Origin: Struthidea cinerea
Lineage: Eukaryota > Chordata > Aves > Passeriformes > Corcoracidae
NCBI GenBank assembly: GCA_013397865.1
Contig: VZTI01001051.1
Coordinates: 202,907 to 266,906 of the forward strand
DNA length: 64,000 nt
Reading direction: 5' to 3'
This document shows positions 1-12,330 of the stretch, piece after piece. Position numbers and translations under genes: made by a program. Numbering within the stretch: position 1 is the stretch's first letter; every line of letters starts with the position of its first letter. Under the pieces are notes generated by a model. The model was not told where the DNA came from and ran no database searches. It saw only the letters and a program-made list of their open reading frames with translations.

Positions 1-3000
1 TCCATTTGTTTCTTCACAGTGACTTCCTCCATCTCAAATTTTTTCCTCCTTGGTAAAATGTACTGAGATCTGCTGATGAGATGGTGTCTGTTCAATAATA
101 TTGCAAGCAGAAACGTTTTACCTGATGCTGTAGCATCAGTCTTTAGAGAATTTGAATTGTAGACAATCTTCAAAGACATTTTCCTTTGTCATCATTGTGC
201 TTTTTCTAAATTGCATGGTATGAAGATTCTGGGAGTACAGGAAGTGCAAGTGAGAGTTCCTTAAGGTTAAAAAACCCCAAGTACCCCAAACAACTTTGGA
301 AAACTGTCATTTCTAAATATTTTGTCTGCACAATTGCTAATCTTTTTGATCAGTTCAATACTCTTGTTTGGTCCCACTCTACAGCCCAACAGCCTTCCTT
401 CTCACTGAAACTGAATTATGTTGTTATTTTGATCAGCTGAGATGAGTAGATATAAAATTAATAACATTAGCAATATCTCACTGGACCTTCATTATTCATC
501 TATCTTTTTAAATATTTAATGAATATACCAGATGTATGAATTATATTTGTTCTGTCAAAGGCTGTAGGGGAAGTAGTCAAACATTAGAAATTCCAAATTG
601 TATATTATTATTATTTTTATTATTATTATGTTTTCTCTTAGCTGTATTTTTGTTCATTCTTCACTTATTATCTATGAACATCAAAAAAAATCTCTCTCCG
701 TAATGGAGAATTGTTGTTTATTGTTTGGAAGTTCAATTTAGACATACTACACTCTAGACTGGCACATTTCTTTCTTTCCTACTCATTAGCAGGGAGCCCT
801 TTAGTCTCTTCTTTCTCTGCTTTTTTTAATAATCACAATATCCCGCTTTTCCAGTGGGACTTAGCCTAAGATTGAGCAAAGAATTAGACTCACTTCAGAC
901 AGGCTGAACTTCTAATAATGCTGAAGAAGTAATATAACATAAAAAATGGGACCTTCTTGCTCTACATATGGTTTTAATCATTGTAGCTTTTGGAGTCTAA
1001 TGAAAAAAAAATACACTAGAATTCAAAAAATACACTAAGGAATAGGACCAAGGTGGAAAAATCTGCTTTATCTTTTGAAATAGAAATATTCTGGTCCAAA
1101 TATGGTTTAAATAATCTGCTGTCTAAAAATTGCATTAGGAACTGTTCATTGAACAGGAGTTTTTGAGATTTCTTACTAATAAAAATATGGATTTTAAAAT
1201 TTCTTATGTATCTTTGCATTTTTATTTTTACCATATTGGCAAAATAATAAAAATGTTTTTTAGCTATTTGATCACCAAACTGATCACCAAAGGATGATAT
1301 TGTAGCCATATAAGCAATCTCTTTTTTTTTTTTTCCTTGCTACTTTTATTAACTTGGAGTTTTTGGGTTAGTGAATGTAAGTAAAAAATCTAAGAACCAA
1401 GATTAAATATTTTCTCTGAAGTATAACCAAATGAATTTTCTTCATACATTTTTATGACATTTTAGTTTCTAGAATGTCATCCTAATTTGCCCCCAGATTT
1501 AAATAACTTTTGAATTCAAACACATCTTTAACCAAATGTCAGTTTAAATTGCTGATGTTGTATGGTTGAAGTATTTGCACAGATTTGTCTTTTAATTAAG
1601 GATGGTCAATATATGAGAGAAAATAATATTTAAGTTGATTATGAAGTGATTAAACAACATTAGGGTATGGTCTTTTTGATGTGGTCTTTCTGCACTGGCA
1701 GTACGGAGGTGATCTGTACAGCCCTGTTAAAACAGAGTGGTAGGGACCTATACACAGTTAACAGAGGATTGGTCATGTTCAAATTTATTTAACTTCAGTT
1801 AAAAATGTCCTTTTTCTTCACCAGGACTTGGATCAGGTCCAGTGATGTTAACACAGTTAGAACATCTTTGTACCCTACAAGCAGCCTAAAACATACTCTT
1901 GAGAAGTTCGTTACTTTTATTCTTTCTCATTGTGGATTCTGCCAAAATATGATTGTTCTTTGCAGACCTAAGCTATCTGAGTCTATTTTTCTTCTCAAAA
2001 CCTCTATGTGTCAGGCAAACAATATGCTACACCTTTTAGGGAGGCATAAACGTGTTAAAAGCTGTTTGAACAATGACACTTGGAGCGTACCTTTATTCAG
2101 GTACCGTTTGTCTGTCTCTCAAGCTTTCTTGAGTGAACAGTTTACACGTGTAAATGTCTTGGTGTGCCCGTGCCACAGTGATTTACCTTTGGGCACATGA
2201 GGGAAGTTGATCAAAAGCCCCCAGCTGAACTTGGCTGTTCCTGCATCCTAGGTCAGCCTCCTTAACCACCATGTCGTTCCCACTTGATATCAGATATGTG
2301 ATTATTTTCATAGACTAGCTGGCTCAGTTGAGTACATAAACAAGACATGCTTAGACTTAAACCCATTTCCGAGATTAGAAATAAAACACAAGACTGTGTT
2401 TGGATGTGCCGTTTCACTTCTTGATTACCTTGTAATGCAGAATAGATATCCTAGCAAATTTTAAAGCTCACAAGTATAGCTGACTCAAAAAGATAATAAT
2501 TTAACACTGAGGGGTTTGCTGTCCTAGTTCTCTGCTATTACATATCTGCACTATTAAGTATTGGAAAAATGACAGGACTGGGTGACCTCTGATCTTTGAA
2601 ACAGAGGTAATTCTGAATATACTCAGGTTAGTCTGACAAAATTCTGACCTCATGAATAGCTGTGAGGTTCTTCTGGTTTTCTCGGCTAGAAAGGTGCTAC
2701 ATGATTTCTGCTTTTCCTTGCTGGTGAACTATTGCATGATCCTAGTATTTCTTCTCTTTTTGAGGGTGGAGGTGAAAGCTGTCTGATTTCTTGTCTGCTA
2801 ATCCCTCCCCAGTAGCTTTTGAACCAGCTGTTTGGCTTCATCTAGTTTGGAACAAAGGCAGGAATCTTGAAAGTGCAAGTTTCATGAAAACCCAAAGCTG
2901 TGAAGAAAAAGCAAAAATGTTTGTCCTCCCTGTGCTCTCAGGGAAGTCCAGAAACAGCTCAGCTGTTATATATTCTGGTTAATGGCAGGCAGCAGGTCAG

Positions 3001-4370
3001 TCAGCATGAAAATTACTGCCTGGTGACTGCATGCGCTGTCTGTTGGCAAGTGGGAAAGTCACAGGGATGCTTGTAAAGGTGGTGTGGAGTACAGCAGGGT
3101 AAAAAAGGAAGCCATGAGGCAATAGGTGACTTTATGGTAGTAGAGAAAAAAGGGGAAGTGAAGACAAACTTTGATAAGAAAATCTGCCTCATCAGTCTTT
3201 CTGAGCTCAGAAGTTCTCTGGAAGTTCCAGTCATGGTAGTATAGTAACAATGAAATTATATGAATGATAATAACATACTTCTTGATATTAAAAAAGAAAA
3301 ATATAGTGCTGTGAACGGGTCTTGATGTGTGAAGGAGAAATGCAGTTCAGAACTTATGTCATTCTAGACTGTAGAAAGATAAATTAATGAAATCAGATTC
3401 TAGAGAGATCGTTTTGAAAAGACTGCTGGGTTTTTGGGGATGGGGCTGTGAGAATGTGTACTCCAGTGCAGCAAGGGGTTGTGTATGCGACTGCAGTAAT
3501 GCAATGTACTCTGAATGTCAGGCTGCTCCATAATTCAGATCACTCTTTTAAAAACTCCTTCTTGTTAATGGAGCTCTTCACATCTTCCTGCTGCAGAGTT
3601 TGTGATACTTTGCTGTAAAGAACATTTTCCCTCTATTTTTTTAAAAAGAGAAAAAGGGAGGTATCTGCATAAAAAATTAAGCAGGAATAAATTTTGTATT
3701 TACCATTTATAGGAATCTAGGTAGGTTAGCTGAGTAGTAGAGTAGTTTCCTATGTAACAGTATAACATTCCCCTGGCCACTGATTTGTATGGTCTGTTCT
3801 TGGGAATCTAGTTCCCAAGCAAATGCTGGAAGCACACTGGAAGGACCCATGGTTTTGACAACTGCACTGACTTTTCAAATGGCACTGATCTTTCAAATAT
3901 GTGTTTCCATGCTTTCCGTGCAATGTCAAAAAAGTTGTACAGATCTAATCCAAACTTAAGTTATAAACATCTTTAGTAAAATGCTGTTTATATTACATCC
4001 CTAGCAGAAAAAGCATTTTTGAGCATCAAAATTTTCCTATTAAACCTGACTAAAATATGTATTCTACATTTGAGATTTGAAATCTCTGGATGGTTACGCC
4101 TTGGAGGTTAAAGGGCGAGTAAGGGATTCTAATAGGAAAGTAGCATCATGGATAGTGAGTGTAATACACAAAACAGTGCAATAAAATACAGCCACGGAAT
4201 TTCTTTGGGTGATGTTCTGGTGTAACCTTAGTGGGAAGTAATGTAAATGCTTTCTCATTTAGAATGTTCCAGTTTTCATCCATAAACTGGAAAGTGGTAA
4301 AGTTAACTATCACTAGTGAGAAACACCTGACTTTTATTGGTGACTGCATTTGGTGTAGCGGGAAGAAATT
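1..4370. other. Anonymous AT-rich non-coding DNA
   Basis: I see no gene, RNA gene or well-preserved mobile element here. Open frames are under about 130 codons on either strand, and none shows a protein-family motif. Low-complexity items are a TTA/TAT-rich patch near 601-630 and a T run near 1321-1334. The base composition (AT-rich, CpG-poor) fits an intron or intergenic desert of a vertebrate. Very old, unrecognisable repeats may be present. Confidence 0.6.
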
Positions 4371-4374
4371 TGCC

Positions 4375-4396
4375 GTTCGCACATGCGAAGGCGAAC
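4375..4396. promoter_or_regulatory. CpG-containing palindrome, possible NRF1-like site
   Basis: The sequence TTCGCACATGCGAA (4376-4389) has 6-base arms that are perfect reverse complements around a CA centre. A second nested stem pairs GTTCGC (4375-4380) with GCGAAC (4391-4396). CpG is scarce in the surrounding DNA, so several CpGs in 22 bases stand out. The core resembles the known NRF1 recognition palindrome (GCGCATGCGC) but is not a consensus match. Its position about 110 bases upstream of an exon-like segment makes a promoter or first-exon remnant possible. This is inference from sequence alone. Confidence 0.2.
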
Positions 4397-4502
4397 AAAG
4401 AACTGCATCAGGTTGGGATGGAACTGGGGCAGATTAATTAGGTCCCTCAGCAGCCAGTCAGGGACTTCTGGGCTCTCTGCTGTGCTCTCACACTCTCTTC
4501 AG

Positions 4503-4555
4503 AGCCTGGAGTTTGCAGATGCACGCAGCAGCGGCCAGACTCTGCTCCCGTTACG
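4503..4555 (+). other. Candidate exon of an unknown transcript
   Basis: A long pyrimidine-rich tract followed by CAG (ending at 4502) gives a strong splice-acceptor context. A donor-like GTATGTGA begins at 4556. The 53 bases between them are GC-richer and contain CpGs, unlike the flanks, and one frame stays open across the segment. The short peptide it would encode is not one I recognise. It could be an exon of a lncRNA or protein gene, or a chance pair of splice-like motifs. Such motifs are common by chance in 64 kb, so confidence is low. Confidence 0.18.
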
Positions 4556-4560
4556 GTATG

Positions 4561-5200
4561 TGATAAAAACCCCCAGTTGAAGCAAAGTTAAGCCAATACT
4601 GTGCATATCTGAAAATCCATCCAAAATGTTCATCAGTGGTTACTCTGGAACATGGATAATGAAAACTATTTGCTGCTAAGTGCATGAAATATATTCCTCA
4701 AGACATTTCTAGCTGTTGTTCTCCACAAGTTCAGCATATAAGTATACTTATTTTGATACAACAGGCTTGTCTAGTACTTTAAATTCAATGCAGTAAAACG
4801 TGATAAATATTATTCTGTCTACATTTGCTGGCGAAAGTGCGTGCACATCATAGATAAAAAAAAATATTAATTATTTTTAAATACATGCAATTTTCCACCT
4901 GGGGACAGAAAGACAGAAAAATGCTAGTCATGTAGCTTAATGCACTAATAGAAAGGCACTCCAGTACCACACTGACTTTAGAGACATTAGAGGTATAAAA
5001 GCCTCATTAGAATATTTATAACTGGTAGCTTGTAAGCAATCCAGGCAAAAGAACATGTCTTTAGGCTTTTGTAATGTATTGCATACATTTACAGTTGTGT
5101 ATAAATAGCTATTATTTAGAATACATTCCTTAAAATATGAAGGCATTTGTTAATGCGCAATATATGGCATAGCCGTGGATCAATTATTACCATGCTTTTT
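4561..5200. other. Anonymous AT-rich non-coding DNA
   Basis: I see nothing beyond AT-rich unique-looking sequence here. Open frames are under 75 codons with no recognisable motif. Confidence 0.55.
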
Positions 5201-5201
5201 T

Positions 5202-5266
5202 CTTCTTTCTTTCTTTGTTTTTTTTTTTTTTTTTNNNNTTTTTTTTTTTCTTTTTTCTTTTTTCCC
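5202..5266. repeat. Poly-T/pyrimidine tract with 4 Ns
   Basis: A CTTT-rich stretch leads into a long T homopolymer, interrupted by Ns at 5235-5238, then more T and CTTTTTT units ending in CCCCC. The N run sits inside the homopolymer, so it most likely reflects uncertain homopolymer length rather than missing unique sequence. The lysine-rich minus-strand frame across it is an artefact of the tract. Confidence 0.85.
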
Positions 5267-6315
5267 CCACTGGCTGCATAGCTGGCTCCATGGCTATCTA
5301 TTATTAAAGACGTAAGAGAGGAACATTTTAGTTTTCTCACAAAACCACAGCTGCCATACTAGAAATATATCCTTATATTTATTCTCTGAATTTAACTTAG
5401 TGTTAGAAGAATGTTTATTCCTATGCATTCTTCCATGCTGTTGCACAGAAAGATGTGATGATAATGATGACATACCTGGAAATATCACAGCAGTCTTTCA
5501 ATAAATCTGCTTATATGTCATGACAAAGTCATTTAATTTCAGGCAAATGTGCCTAGAGGCATTCAGTTCATTTTGGTTGAAGTTTGTTCCACAGATTTGA
5601 GGTCTCAGGGTTTTGAAGGTCATGGTTTCATAATCACTGTCTTTTCTAAAGGGACAAATCAAAATGGAACGGTCTGCAAGTTATTCTGATACTGTATTAC
5701 TTTCACTGAAAATTCTAAACCCCTCCACATATACATGAGAAGTGAGGGAAGGAAACTCCCCAGAAATGCACTAGTAGCTAGGCTTTTTTTGCAGAGGTTG
5801 TTATTGTTTAAGCTTTTAATGTCGTACCTTGTATCTTGTAAAATTACAAAAGAGCGATTCCCCTTTTTGTCGCGACAATGTTAAGCTAGAGAACAATCCA
5901 GTAAGAAAAATTAGAGAAAACTAGAATCCAGAATCTTTGGCACCAGAAGAACCCCATTGTTCTATTAATTGGTAGGTAGGTCGTAACACACTCCTCTCTG
6001 TTTTTGGGGGGACTGAACACTAACAGAAAGTGCAATTAGATGTATGAAACACTCTGTTGGCTGCCTGTACTACCTGAGGTCCATCACTATTCTGATTGTA
6101 CCACAATATCTTAAGACTCTGCCATTTATGTGCTCTTTTTCATGTTGTGCCCTGCAGAATGCAACAGGTGTGATTCTCTGTAAGTGTGAACAGCTTCTGG
6201 CTGGTAATCCCATCACAGCTCTGCTGCTCTATCCCAGAGAACACCTAACTGTGACCAGTGGTACCCAGAGCTGTCGCTAGGCCTACTATCAATAGTCAGG
6301 GTGTTTGTGTTCTAT
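5267..6315. other. Anonymous DNA upstream of an LTR-like element
   Basis: I recognise no gene or well-preserved repeat here apart from a splice-like motif pair, which has its own entry. Confidence 0.5.
6158..6179 (+). other. Candidate 22-bp micro-exon-like segment
   Basis: A pyrimidine-rich stretch ends in CCTGCAG at 6157, and a perfect consensus donor GTAAGT begins at 6180. This leaves a 22-base segment with strong motifs on both sides. No neighbouring exon can be tied to it, and the encoded residues are uninformative. Genuine micro-exons exist in birds, but chance motif pairs are more likely. Confidence 0.1.
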
Positions 6316-6620
6316 TTGTAGCCTCGAAAAAGACATTCTTTGCGACTCATTATCCTAAGGGGTAAGGTGACTAAGCAGTTTAGTTGTCACCTTAATCATT
6401 AAAGTTTGTTGTCAGTAAAGTTTATTTTGGGGTTTGACCAGAGGTAGTTAAGGGATTACCAACAGGCAATTGTTTTTGACCAAGGGATAGATCACAGAAT
6501 GTATAAATAAGTTTGGTGTTTTGCCCTTTCAGAAGAAGGCCATAACATTGACAAGATTAAAAATCTAATAAACAAGGAAAATTGGTATGGAGTCAGTGCA
6601 GACAAGAGACTATGTCACGC
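6316..6620 (+). mobile_element. Probable solo LTR of an endogenous retrovirus
   Basis: The segment has the order of signals expected of a retroviral LTR read on the plus strand: a TG-initial start candidate at 6316, a TATA box (TATAAATAA, 6502-6510), and a polyadenylation signal (AATAAA, 6567-6572) about 65 bases further on. That spacing is normal for a TATA-to-poly(A) distance across the start of R. No gag, pol or env traces flank it, so it would be a solo LTR left by recombination between two LTRs. I could not find a convincing target-site duplication, so both boundaries are approximate. The family cannot be named from memory. Confidence 0.4.
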
Positions 6621-9600
6621 CTTTAGGCCTTCTCTCCATACAAAAGCAGCATCTTTTTAACTGAACTCACATTTAAATTAATCAATTTACTTACAATCCT
6701 GAAGCCCTCATATAAACCTAAATGGCTTTTCAAAAGGCTTGTATTGATTTACCTTAAGTAGATTTCTTACTGATTTAATCTAAATCACAAGAAACTTGTT
6801 TCAGGCCAGTTTAAAAGTGTTCATACAGATCTGTACTATGTAATTAAATAGACCTGCAAAATAATTTTAGTGAGAACAATGTGATGTTTGTATTTAGACT
6901 GCCAAAATTGATGTGCATCCACTTTCCCTTGGCTCATAATAATAACAACAACTCATTATTATACAATTATATGTAAAGAAAGCAGTTTCTTTCACATGAT
7001 AAAACAAGAATTAAAATAGGAATACTATGACAAAATTTCAAAATGCACTGGAAATTTTAGGCTGAGCATAATTATGTGACTGAAAAATTTTAAATTTTCA
7101 AATTAAAAAATAAAAACCTTATAAGTGTGTTCACTGGTTTTGTTCTACAAGAAAAGACATGAGATTAAAATTTTCGGAAGTAGAGCTCTTTAGGAGACCT
7201 TTTCTTTTCCCAGAACAGCACAGCCTTGTTATGCCACTGTACTCAGTAGCTCGCTAATTCTCTAAGACAATTGCTCCACCTCAAATATTGAAGAAAGGTT
7301 TCAAATAATTTCTTCTTGGTGTTTTTTCTGAAACTGATAATTGAATACAAGTCTCCTGGGTAGACACTGTAGCCACCAGACCATGTAGCACTTGGGTCTC
7401 TCTTGTCCAAATGAAACACTTCTGTACAGCAGGACAATTTTCCAAAATAGGAACTTTACAAAGGGGTGACCGAGGGAAGATAATATCCAGAAGATATCTT
7501 CCCTATCCTGGGACTCAAAAGACCTGGAGTCATGTCCCCTCTTCAGACTTGAACTTCAGCAGCAGTCAGTAAGGAAGAACTGTCCCAATTACCTTCTAAA
7601 ACATGATCTAGACTGCAAACGAAAAGGATAACTGGAACCCAGGTTTCCTGCCAAGCACTGAACTCTTCTGCTGCAGTACTGTAAAGCCAGTGCTGTTATC
7701 TTGTTCTTCCTCCTACTGCTGGAGTTAGTTGTTAAAAATAAATATTCACGGGACGCTTGGCAGACTATTTCTCTAATTTAAATTAGGGTGATCTCCTGGG
7801 AATTAAGGAATTTGGACTATACCTGGGCAGAAGTGGTTTTGTTTCTCTCCATTCTTTTTTTACTTTGCCTTTTGTTTTGAGCACTAATTCCACTATGAAC
7901 CTGAGGAATCCTTCTGGAGAAAATATTTGTTGAAGCCAGCATGTTTCTATGAGCAGTTTTGGTTGACTGACAAAAAAAAAGAGATTAAAAAAATCGCAAG
8001 ATTAAGTTTATATGCTTTTAAATTAAATGGGCTACAAAATCATTGGAAGATAATCTGGAAAGTTTTTTAATGAGGAATTTTGTGGTCCTAGTTGTAAGCT
8101 TCTGGTGTATGCTTCTGAAGTCTGAAATTCAAAGGCAGCATAACTTGGAGGGTGGTAGAGGCTGTATTATTTGGAGCCATTTCTAACTTCTCAAAGGACA
8201 GAACTCAGAATGGTGGGTAAGTCTACACAAGTTCAGTCATGTTTTTAAATCTCCATTTTGTAAAGTGTCTCCTTGTAATGAAGAACAGGATGATAAAACT
8301 GAGATTATAAAATTCAGGTCCTGGGCAAACGTAATGATGATACGCCTTTTTTTTTTTTTTTATTATACAAGGAGCTATATTTAAAAAATGCATGAGATGT
8401 ACAGTTCATAGAGAAATTAAAGAAGTGAGTCCAAATCATTATTCTGGGATGTTAAAGTAGCATGCGAAATAGGTGGCAAAATGAGCAGCAATGATCAATT
8501 CATTTTGCTGCTGAAGTGAACAAAATCACAAAGAGACAGTGGGGCCACTGACAAGATGAAATTTTAACACAACAGAGGGCCAAAATGAATTCTTCCCCCT
8601 AATAGTTATGAACTGTGGAGGTGGTAATATTCCAGGAACAAAAAAAGATTTTTGCTCACGTTTTTTCCCCTTTCGTTCCTAGCACATGAAACATTAAAAG
8701 CCTTTATCACTGTAGGAGAGCAGATTATAATAAGGCAATTAGAATGATCAAAAGCTGACGAAGAATCACGCTCAGAAAAATCATGTATTAGCCTTCAAAA
8801 ATTATTAGCAATAGAAAAAAAAAGTCTTCTGCCAAGAGGATTAAAGACATGATCAGTAGTATGGAAGAGAAAGATGTTTTTGTAGAGTAGTGGGAATGAC
8901 AGGAACGCCCCAAATTTTCTTGGGAAGATATAGAAAACACTGGTAAAACTACAGGATAGCCAGACACAAAACATGCCATTCACTGCAAGGTCTGTAGGCA
9001 CTGATTTATAAAGAGGACACTGATAAATGTCTGGTTTTTGAACATTGCTAAATTAGTAGATAACTTTGAAACAGCTACATGGCAGAACTTATTGGGGTTG
9101 TAGGAAAACATTTGATACTTAGATAAATTTAAAAAACCATGAAACACTACATCAGCCAAAACTGCCGAAATAGAATGAAGAGTAGTGTGGGCTGAGCAAA
9201 CATACAGTAAAACACAATAGCATGAATAGAAAATGTATGATGAACAGAAAATCAGTATGGAAACTGATTCACTTATGCTCTTCACAGTATCATTCACAGG
9301 ATTACCAATAACCAGGTTTACTGATTTGTGAGAGAAACTAGAGAATCAACAGCAGTATCTCAAATTTTGGAAAAGCACCATTGGCTTAATGAAGAATGAA
9401 AAATTACACATTGATTACTCTCCAGTCTTTCTATGCGCTAATGATACACACACTTGCTGGTGTTTCCTGCTCAGTTTGCAGCATCTCAGGAACATCTTAG
9501 AAACAATTGATCATGGTGAATGGGAGGAGCTGCAAAGGAAGGATCTGCTGAAATCTAGAACTGTTAGGAATAGCAATATAAACAAGCATAACTAAACAGA

Positions 9601-10070
9601 TATGAATTGAACTGCCACACTTATTTCAGCACCGTCTTTTTATATGCTGCTGCCTCAAAATGAATCGTGTGCTCCCCGTACAGCCTTATTTCACTAAAGT
9701 ATTTCCAGTTTGTCAAAAACTATACAGAGTGGTATCACGTCCAAAAAAGTATTATCTTCTCGTTGGAGAGAAGTGAAGGCAACATTACTGTGATTCATTT
9801 TTAACACTGGGTAATACTTGGAGATGCATCATGGATACATTCATTATTGTAGTGGAATAAACCATACTGTGCAAAGACCTTGAAGAATGGTGTTGGACGT
9901 AGGGTGTCGTACAGTACATTACAGCTCTGCTGCTGCACTTAGGACTCGCTTGACACTTCTATTATCCTCTCCCGATTTATTGCTGGTGTTCATATTGCAG
10001 AAGCATCTAGAAGTCCCAGCTGAAATCACGCCTGCATTGCTCTGCAGAGCTTTTACTCTGAGTGGGCAAG
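6621..10070. other. Anonymous AT-rich non-coding DNA
   Basis: No gene is seen. The longest open frame is about 105 codons on the minus strand (8980-9297) and has no family motif. A run of about 18 Ts lies near 8347-8362. The AT-rich sequence with few CpGs is consistent with intron or desert. Confidence 0.55.
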
Positions 10071-10074
10071 ATAT

Positions 10075-10076
10075 NN
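10075..10076. other. Two ambiguous bases (NN)
   Basis: Two Ns interrupt otherwise ordinary sequence. Any reading frame through them is unreliable. Confidence 0.95.
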
Positions 10077-11270
10077 GGGGAAACAAAAAGATGAAGTGAC
10101 TTGCCCTGTTCACTCAGGAGGTGAGAGATGAGAGGGGTCTGTGCTGGAAGCTGGGTAGCCACACAGGCAGAGACCTGAACGTGCAGGCATTTACTTTAGC
10201 TCTCTGTGTGTTTGTTAGCTCAGCTCTCTGGTAATACAATCTCACAGTTTTCAGCTGAGAACAATTCTGCCAGCAAACAGAATGAGTTTGCACCTACCTA
10301 TATTAATACTGAGGGCCATATTCTCACTGAGAGCATTCTGTTTAAAACCTGTGTTTTCCAATTTTCATTCCAGCCGACTGGCCATTATTTCACATGCCCC
10401 ATTTGAATGTATTTTTATGTCAGGGATTGTTGCTATCTTATTCCAGCTGGATTATTTGCCTAAAAAAACAGGTAGTTTTGGGGCTTTAAATTTTTTTTTA
10501 TGTAGCTCAGGTGGTCATTTCCCAATCAGCAAATTTTGCTCACCCAGTGTATTTATAATAGTCACTGCTTACAATGGGATGGGATTGCTATGAGGGAAAA
10601 TACCGAATAGTTCAGTAGCAGAATAGGAATCTGCAGATACAATACTGCAATTTTTCTTTGGCTGTTTGCAAAACAGGTTCCCGAATGCTCTTTAGTTTAG
10701 CTTTTATATTAATCAGAGGGATATTTATAAGTATCTATTTTAGTCTATATGCCTAGAGAATGCCTTTGTCCTTATATGAATTATTAATGGATAAAAATGC
10801 TCTATGGTCTTTTCAGAGTTGCAAGGGATAATCAGTCTTGGAGCTTGCAGTGAATGGAAGTATTGATTTGCTAATATGAAGTAATTTGTGTGATCTAAAT
10901 ACAGTGCATACAATATGTGCAAATTGATTCCAGTTAATCATTTTTGACTGTTCTCCTAAATCTTGGTAAGTGAGAACACTGGCTTTCTCTACTTGGATTT
11001 CTTGGTGGTTTTCAAAGGATTGATTTTTCCTTTAAATATTTGGGCCCCGATCCAGTTTACCACTTGGTGGCCTGCTTAGATTTAATCATGTGAACATCCA
11101 TAATGATTTGAACACAAAAAAACCACTCCCTGCTTAAATTCAAAGGGATGTTGACATATTTTGCTGCACAAAGGTCTAAGCTTGCATCTTATTTGATTTT
11201 CATTTGATAGTAATTACTGGACAAAAATATTATCAACTTCATGTTAGGTGATACTAGATTAGTTTGAAAA
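10077..11270. other. Anonymous non-coding DNA
   Basis: No gene or repeat is recognised. Open frames up to about 103 codons (10282-10593, plus) have no family motif and no start or splice context that would support them. Confidence 0.55.
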
Positions 11271-11279
11271 AACAGAGCA

Positions 11280-11480
11280 AAATGGAGTTAAATTAAATGC
11301 ACCCACTATGCAGCACACATTTACTACACAATCAATGAAAGATTTACAGGATTAATTAATCTAAACAACTCATAAAATTGTTGTAAATCGTTTTGATGGG
11401 AAAGGCATGTCTTGTTAATTTTGAATTTATCAGCCTACAAATAGGTATACACATTTTAAAGGAATGGTAACAGCTGATAC
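11280..11480. promoter_or_regulatory. Candidate conserved non-coding element (homeodomain-site rich)
   Basis: This AT-rich stretch carries dense homeodomain-type cores. They include the 12-bp perfect palindrome GATTAATTAATC at 11350-11361 and further TTAATT and TGATAC-like words. Vertebrate developmental enhancers in gene deserts often look like this. Conservation cannot be judged from one sequence, and TAAT words are expected often in AT-rich DNA, so this is only a candidate. Confidence 0.2.
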
Positions 11481-11989
11481 TTGCCTGTAATTTCTATAAG
11501 TATATTTATAAAGCGATTTTAAATAGAATGGTCATATCTGAAATATGAAGATAGTATGGCATAAAAAGACAAGCTTGTAGATTAAATAAAACCAGGCATT
11601 ATTGAAAAAAATGTTTGAAATTATTAGCTGCCATATCCTAGTATTCTAATCACAGTGCAAATTGACTTAGCAAATTATAGTTTGCCTATCTAAAATTTCC
11701 ACTACAACTGAATTTGAGTCATAAAATACCTATCTACTTCCACTTCCAACCTATGCTTTTGTGGGTTTTTTGCCTTTAATACAAGTCAATTATCTCTGGA
11801 CTGTCTGAATTTCAGTAATACATTGAAAAGCAAATTGCATATTATTTTTTTTCTGTACTGTATTCTGATGAACCATAATCCTACAAAAAGCTTTCAAATT
11901 ACACACAAAGACATCTAACATAAGGACTTATGCAGCTGTATGGCCATATCATTACTCACATCACTTTTTTGTATATTCAATGCATATTT

Positions 11990-12330
11990 GTGTCAAAATA
12001 AATGTGTTCATACAAATGTTTATGGAAAGTGACTGAAATAAGTCAGAAATGCATCACGATGCATCTATAACTGAGTGTATATTTGCAAGTGCTTAGTGGT
12101 GCTACTGATTTAATTTGTGATGTTATATTAAGAGATGGCTTCTATGTACACTTTTAACATTGTCTAATAAGACTGTGGTGTTTTAGAGCCTTCTGCAAAG
12201 TTAACAAGGACATCATAGAAACAAGGGAACTAATTAATGGAAGCCTGTAAGCAGTGGAATCTTAGTTCTTCATAATTGTAATGCCATTACATGATGATTC
12301 AGGACTTATAAATGCATGCAAGTGAATAAA
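11990..12330. promoter_or_regulatory. Candidate conserved non-coding element
   Basis: The stretch includes two ATGCATC words separated by ACG (12050-12065), each containing the palindrome ATGCAT. It also has TAATTAATGG- and ATGCATGCAAG-type words resembling homeodomain and POU/octamer sites. There is no coding potential or recognised repeat. Calling it regulatory rests on motif texture alone. Confidence 0.17.
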
